Source: Gammaproteobacteria bacterium (GTDB lineage: Bacteria; Pseudomonadota; Gammaproteobacteria; Steroidobacterales; GCA-2729495). From it: 34,509 nt of DNA. A model generated the notes under the pieces. It did no database searches and was not told where the DNA came from. It saw only the letters and a program-made list of their open reading frames with translations. The translations under genes were made by a program, and so were the position numbers. Shown here piece after piece: positions 32,112 through 34,509 of the stretch. Positions within the stretch are counted from its first letter, which is position 1, and each line of letters begins with the position of its first letter. The stretch spans positions 1-34,509 of the forward strand of contig JADZBS010000093.1 in the NCBI GenBank assembly GCA_020851975.1, given 5' to 3'.

Positions 32112-33541
32112 GCCTGAACGCCGGAACGGCCGTGGGCAGGGGGCAGGCCACCGCCGACAGCGGGACCGACGTCGCTTATCCGGTGCCGGCGCCATTCGGG
32201 TTCTTCCTGTTCCTGGTGTTCATTCTGGTGAGCTACCTGCAGCTCGGCAGTCGCTGGGCCCTGTTCGATGCCGTCCGCGCCGAGTTCGTGCTGGGTCTGC
32301 TGCTGTCGCTGCTGGCCCTGTTCGCGCTCGCCAGGCGCGATGCGGAGTTTCATGTCACCGCCGTGGGCAAGTGGGCGATCGTCCTCGTCCTGCTGCTGCT
32401 GGCGATGAGCTTTCTGTCGATCGATCCCGTGCGCTCCTGGGGGGTGTTCGTCGATCGCGTCTTCAAGTTCGCCATGCTGGCCCTGTTCATTCCGGCCTTC
32501 GTCACCTCGCCATCGCGACTGCGCTGGTTTCTGGTGGCCTACCTGCTCGTCTGTGCCAAGCTCGGGCAGGAAGGCCTGGTCGGCACCCTCACCGGCTCGA
32601 TGATGTGGGAGAACCAGGGTGTGCCGCGGCTGCACGGCTCGACGCCGATCTACATGCACCCGAACTCGTTCTCGGGCATGGCGGTGGGCTCGCTGCCGTT
32701 CGTGCTCTTCGCCTTGCCGCTGGTGAGGGGCAAGTGGCGGGTGGCACTGGTGGTGATCCTGCTCATGCTGATCAACATCATCCTGCGGACGGGCTCGCGC
32801 ACCGGATACATCGCTTTCGTCGTCGGAGCGGTCTGGTTCGCCGCCCACACCGAAAGGCGCCTTCGCGCCATGTTCCTGCTGGTCCTGGTCGCGATCACCG
32901 TGGTGCCATTCATCCCGGAGGAGTACATCGGGCGGGCGGCCACGATCTTCGACCGCCCGGAACTCGGCGAGGGATCGTCGGGCAAGCGCCTGGAGATCCT
33001 GTACGATGCCTGGGCAGTGTTCCAGGCCAGGCCCTTCGGTGTCGGGGTCAACGCGTTTCCCGTGATCCGCGAGCAGTGGTTCGGCCGTGTGCAGGACACC
33101 CACAACCTGTATCTCGAGGTCGCCACCAACATCGGGGTGCAGGGGCTGATCGTCTTCGCTGGCCTGCTGATCGCGATGTTCCGCAGCCTGCGCCGGACCC
33201 GGCGCGAAGTCGAAGCGGATCTCAGGGAACTCGGCTGGCAGCCGGGAAGCAGCCCGCCGAAGCCGGACTCACCGGATCCGGTCGGCGCTCACGTGACCGA
33301 CCTGCTGTGGATCCGCGCGGCCTCGAGCGCGTTCATCGGCTTCATCGTGGTGCGCCTGCTGCTCGGCCTCTTCGGCATGGATCTCTACGAACGGTACTGG
33401 TGGTTCGCGGGTGGCGGCGCGATCGCACTCTGGAACCTGAGGCTCGCCGCCGGACGGCGCACGGCAGCGTTGAAGGCGACGCTGCCGGACGGGCCAGTCC
33501 CGGATGCCAGCGAGAGGGCCGGTCAGTCGTCCGGCCGATGA
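32108..33541 (+). CDS. O-antigen ligase/polymerase-family membrane protein (Wzy-like)
   Basis: A 477-residue polytopic inner-membrane protein with about ten or more hydrophobic segments (for example FFLFLVFILVSYLQL, FVLGLLLSLLALFAL, WAIVLVLLLLAMSFL). It has the Wzy_C core: LRTGSRTGYIAFVVGAVWF, then a periplasmic loop with GSSGKRLEILYDAWAVFQARPFGVGVNAFP and DTHNLYLEVATNIGVQGL. The RTGSR and HN motifs are typical of O-antigen ligase and EPS polymerases. Here it most likely polymerises or ligates EPS repeat units. CAGGAGG about ten bases before the ATG serves as ribosome site within the end of the GT4 gene. The last 70 residues are polar and cytoplasmic. Confidence 0.9.
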   Translation: MSLNAGTAVGRGQATADSGTDVAYPVPAPFGFFLFLVFILVSYLQLGSRWALFDAVRAEFVLGLLLSLLALFALARRDAEFHVTAVGKWAIVLVLLLLAMSFLSIDPVRSWGVFVDRVFKFAMLALFIPAFVTSPSRLRWFLVAYLLVCAKLGQEGLVGTLTGSMMWENQGVPRLHGSTPIYMHPNSFSGMAVGSLPFVLFALPLVRGKWRVALVVILLMLINIILRTGSRTGYIAFVVGAVWFAAHTERRLRAMFLLVLVAITVVPFIPEEYIGRAATIFDRPELGEGSSGKRLEILYDAWAVFQARPFGVGVNAFPVIREQWFGRVQDTHNLYLEVATNIGVQGLIVFAGLLIAMFRSLRRTRREVEADLRELGWQPGSSPPKPDSPDPVGAHVTDLLWIRAASSAFIGFIVVRLLLGLFGMDLYERYWWFAGGGAIALWNLRLAAGRRTAALKATLPDGPVPDASERAGQSSGR

Positions 33542-33550
33542 CTGGTGTGC

Positions 33551-33573
33551 CCGGCGCGCGGCCGAGGCGCCGG
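33551..33573. terminator. GC hairpin between convergent genes
   Basis: Perfect 7-bp arms CCGGCGC (33551-33557) and GCGCCGG (33567-33573) around a nine-base loop fill the 33-bp gap between the polymerase and the NAD synthase-like gene. Only two T residues follow on the plus strand, so it is not a classical intrinsic terminator. Confidence 0.4.
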
Positions 33574-33574
33574 T

Positions 33575-34509
33575 TCAGGCGCTGAAGCCTGGCTTGCCGA
33601 TCTCGGTCACCGGCTCGACCAGCAGCGGTGCGAGGTGCTGGTACCCGGTCGTACGCCGTTTCGCCTCGATGTCGGCATAGACGTGCTGCGCCTGCTCCGG
33701 GCTGATCTGCAAGGCCGCGGCCAGGTCCCGGGCGGCGACGCCGTGGTTCAGCGCCCATAGCGCCAGGTCCATCTGCTGGTGGGGCAGGGCGAAGTAGAAC
33801 TCGTCCTGTCCCTGGGCGAGGCTGTAGGTGTCGGTGGTCGGCTGCGCCTGGCGGACTTCCTCCGGAATGCCGAGGTGCGCGGCGAGTGCGTAGACCTGCG
33901 TCTTGTAGAGATGCGCAATGGGCTTGAGGTCGGCAGCACCGTCGCCGTTCTTCACGAAGAAGCCCTGGTCGTACTCGAGCCGGTTCGGCGTGCCGATCAC
34001 GGCATAGTTGAGCCGGTCGGCGTGGAAGTACTCGAGGGTCTTGCGGATGCGCTGCTTGAAGTTCGTGGCGGCCACGATCTGCAGGTAGCTCGTCAGCCCG
34101 AGCCTTGCCTCCGCCTCGCTGCCATCGGGGCGGCGCACCACGAGCACGAAGTGGTTGACCCGGCCCTGCTGGCCACCGCGGATGACGATCTTGTGCGGCC
34201 AGCTGCCGTCGTAGTCCGGGAAGACGCTGCGGATGGCTTCGTCGCGGCGACGGTAGCAACCGATGGCGGCCAGCGTTCCGGAGATGTCCTCGGTGCGAAA
34301 CTCGATGCCGAGCTGCTCGGCGACCAGCTGGCCTCGCGGCGTGGTGGTACCCGCCGAATCGGTCTCGGGCATCAGCAGCCCGAACACCCGGTTGGCCCCG
34401 ACCGCTCGCACGGCGAGTGCAGCGCACACCGCGCTGTCGATGCCGCCGGAGATGCCGATGACCAGGCCCCGCCGGCGCAGCCGGTGGGCCAGCATGTCGC
34501 GCATGGCAC
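33575..34509 (-). CDS. NAD synthase-like (NadE family) enzyme, N-terminus beyond the window
   Basis: At least 310 residues of an N-type ATP pyrophosphatase. P-loop GISGGIDSAVCAALAVRAVG is followed by LLMPETDS, NFKQRIRKTLEYFHADRLNYAVIGTPNRLEYDQGFFVKNGDGAADLKPIAHLYKTQV, typical of NAD synthase, which amidates deamido-NAD with ammonia. The C-terminal TTDTYSLAQGQDEFYFALPHQQMDLALW and IEAKRRTTGYQHL differ from housekeeping NadE and, from memory, belong to a variant common in polysaccharide loci. An ATG at 34504 exists, but the usual residues before the P-loop are missing and the frame stays open to the window edge, so the gene probably starts outside. It may amidate an EPS-related substrate instead of deamido-NAD (inference). 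Confidence 0.87.
   Translation of the reverse strand, partial: AMRDMLAHRLRRRGLVIGISGGIDSAVCAALAVRAVGANRVFGLLMPETDSAGTTTPRGQLVAEQLGIEFRTEDISGTLAAIGCYRRRDEAIRSVFPDYDGSWPHKIVIRGGQQGRVNHFVLVVRRPDGSEAEARLGLTSYLQIVAATNFKQRIRKTLEYFHADRLNYAVIGTPNRLEYDQGFFVKNGDGAADLKPIAHLYKTQVYALAAHLGIPEEVRQAQPTTDTYSLAQGQDEFYFALPHQQMDLALWALNHGVAARDLAAALQISPEQAQHVYADIEAKRRTTGYQHLAPLLVEPVTEIGKPGFSA

Noticed and set aside
29676-32195. An 839-codon open frame on the minus strand
   Set aside because: It is antisense to the GT2 and GT4 genes and shows the same shadow-type composition without motifs.
31966-33585. A 539-codon plus-strand frame overlapping the GT4 end and the polymerase gene
   Set aside because: It is a shifted frame of the polymerase gene. 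The real frame has membrane segments, Wzy_C motifs and an ATGA overlap.
1-34509. CRISPR arrays, insertion sequences, tRNA or rRNA genes, integrase or attachment sites
   Set aside because: No repeat-spacer pattern, transposase motif, tRNA-like cloverleaf or phage integrase was seen on reading through. Base composition is even apart from short AT-rich promoter patches.

Overview
The window comes from a GC-rich (by eye about two thirds G+C) Gram-negative proteobacterium. Outer-membrane polysaccharide export genes, an Fnr-type regulator, periplasmic c-type cytochromes, an RlmI methyltransferase and a single-chain class I fumarase fit a gammaproteobacterium outside the enterics; this placement is an inference. 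No tRNA, rRNA, CRISPR array, insertion sequence or phage gene was seen.

Layout. 1-918: N-terminal part of class I fumarase (minus strand). 1100-6066: plus-strand exopolysaccharide (EPS) run of glutamine amidotransferase, polysaccharide deacetylase, Wza-type export protein and beta-barrel porin. 6100-8566: minus-strand unit of a c-di-GMP-I (GEMM-I) riboswitch, an Ig/FN3 lipoprotein and a membrane-anchored aldo/keto reductase. 8709-12931: second plus-strand EPS run of initiating sugar transferase, chain-length determinant and tyrosine autokinase-like ATPase. 12947-14290: a second GEMM-I riboswitch with an Ig/FN3 exported protein (minus strand). 14431-18300: an unrecognised protein with a GNAT-like segment and an EF-G paralogue. 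18308-23406: minus-strand RlmI, hemerythrin/RIC-type protein, coiled-coil/HhH protein, GST-like protein and HD-GYP protein. 23586-28439: small DUF4404 protein, two cytochromes, a small secreted protein, an Fnr-type regulator, an alpha/beta hydrolase and a Sco protein. 28469-29452: WYL regulator. 29453-29858: structured non-coding gap. 29859-33541: GT2, GT4 and O-antigen-ligase-type polymerase. 33575-34509: NAD synthase-like gene cut by the window edge.

How it fits together. The EPS genes cover lipid-linked initiation, glycosyl transfer, polymerisation, chain-length control, export across the outer membrane, and deacetylation. Their families are those usually seen with exosortase A (XrtA/PEP-CTERM) loci, but no exosortase and no PEP-CTERM tail is present here. 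Two paralogous exported Ig/FN3 proteins are interleaved with the EPS genes, each behind a nearly identical c-di-GMP riboswitch, so c-di-GMP probably coordinates matrix or adhesin proteins with EPS. In the second copy the only ATG that can start the protein, together with its Shine-Dalgarno sequence, lies inside the aptamer. That fused sensor and start site, and its counterpart in the first copy (a 77-codon upstream frame starting at the same aptamer position), are the most unusual things in the window. An HD-GYP protein with two missing predicted metal ligands is also encoded here.
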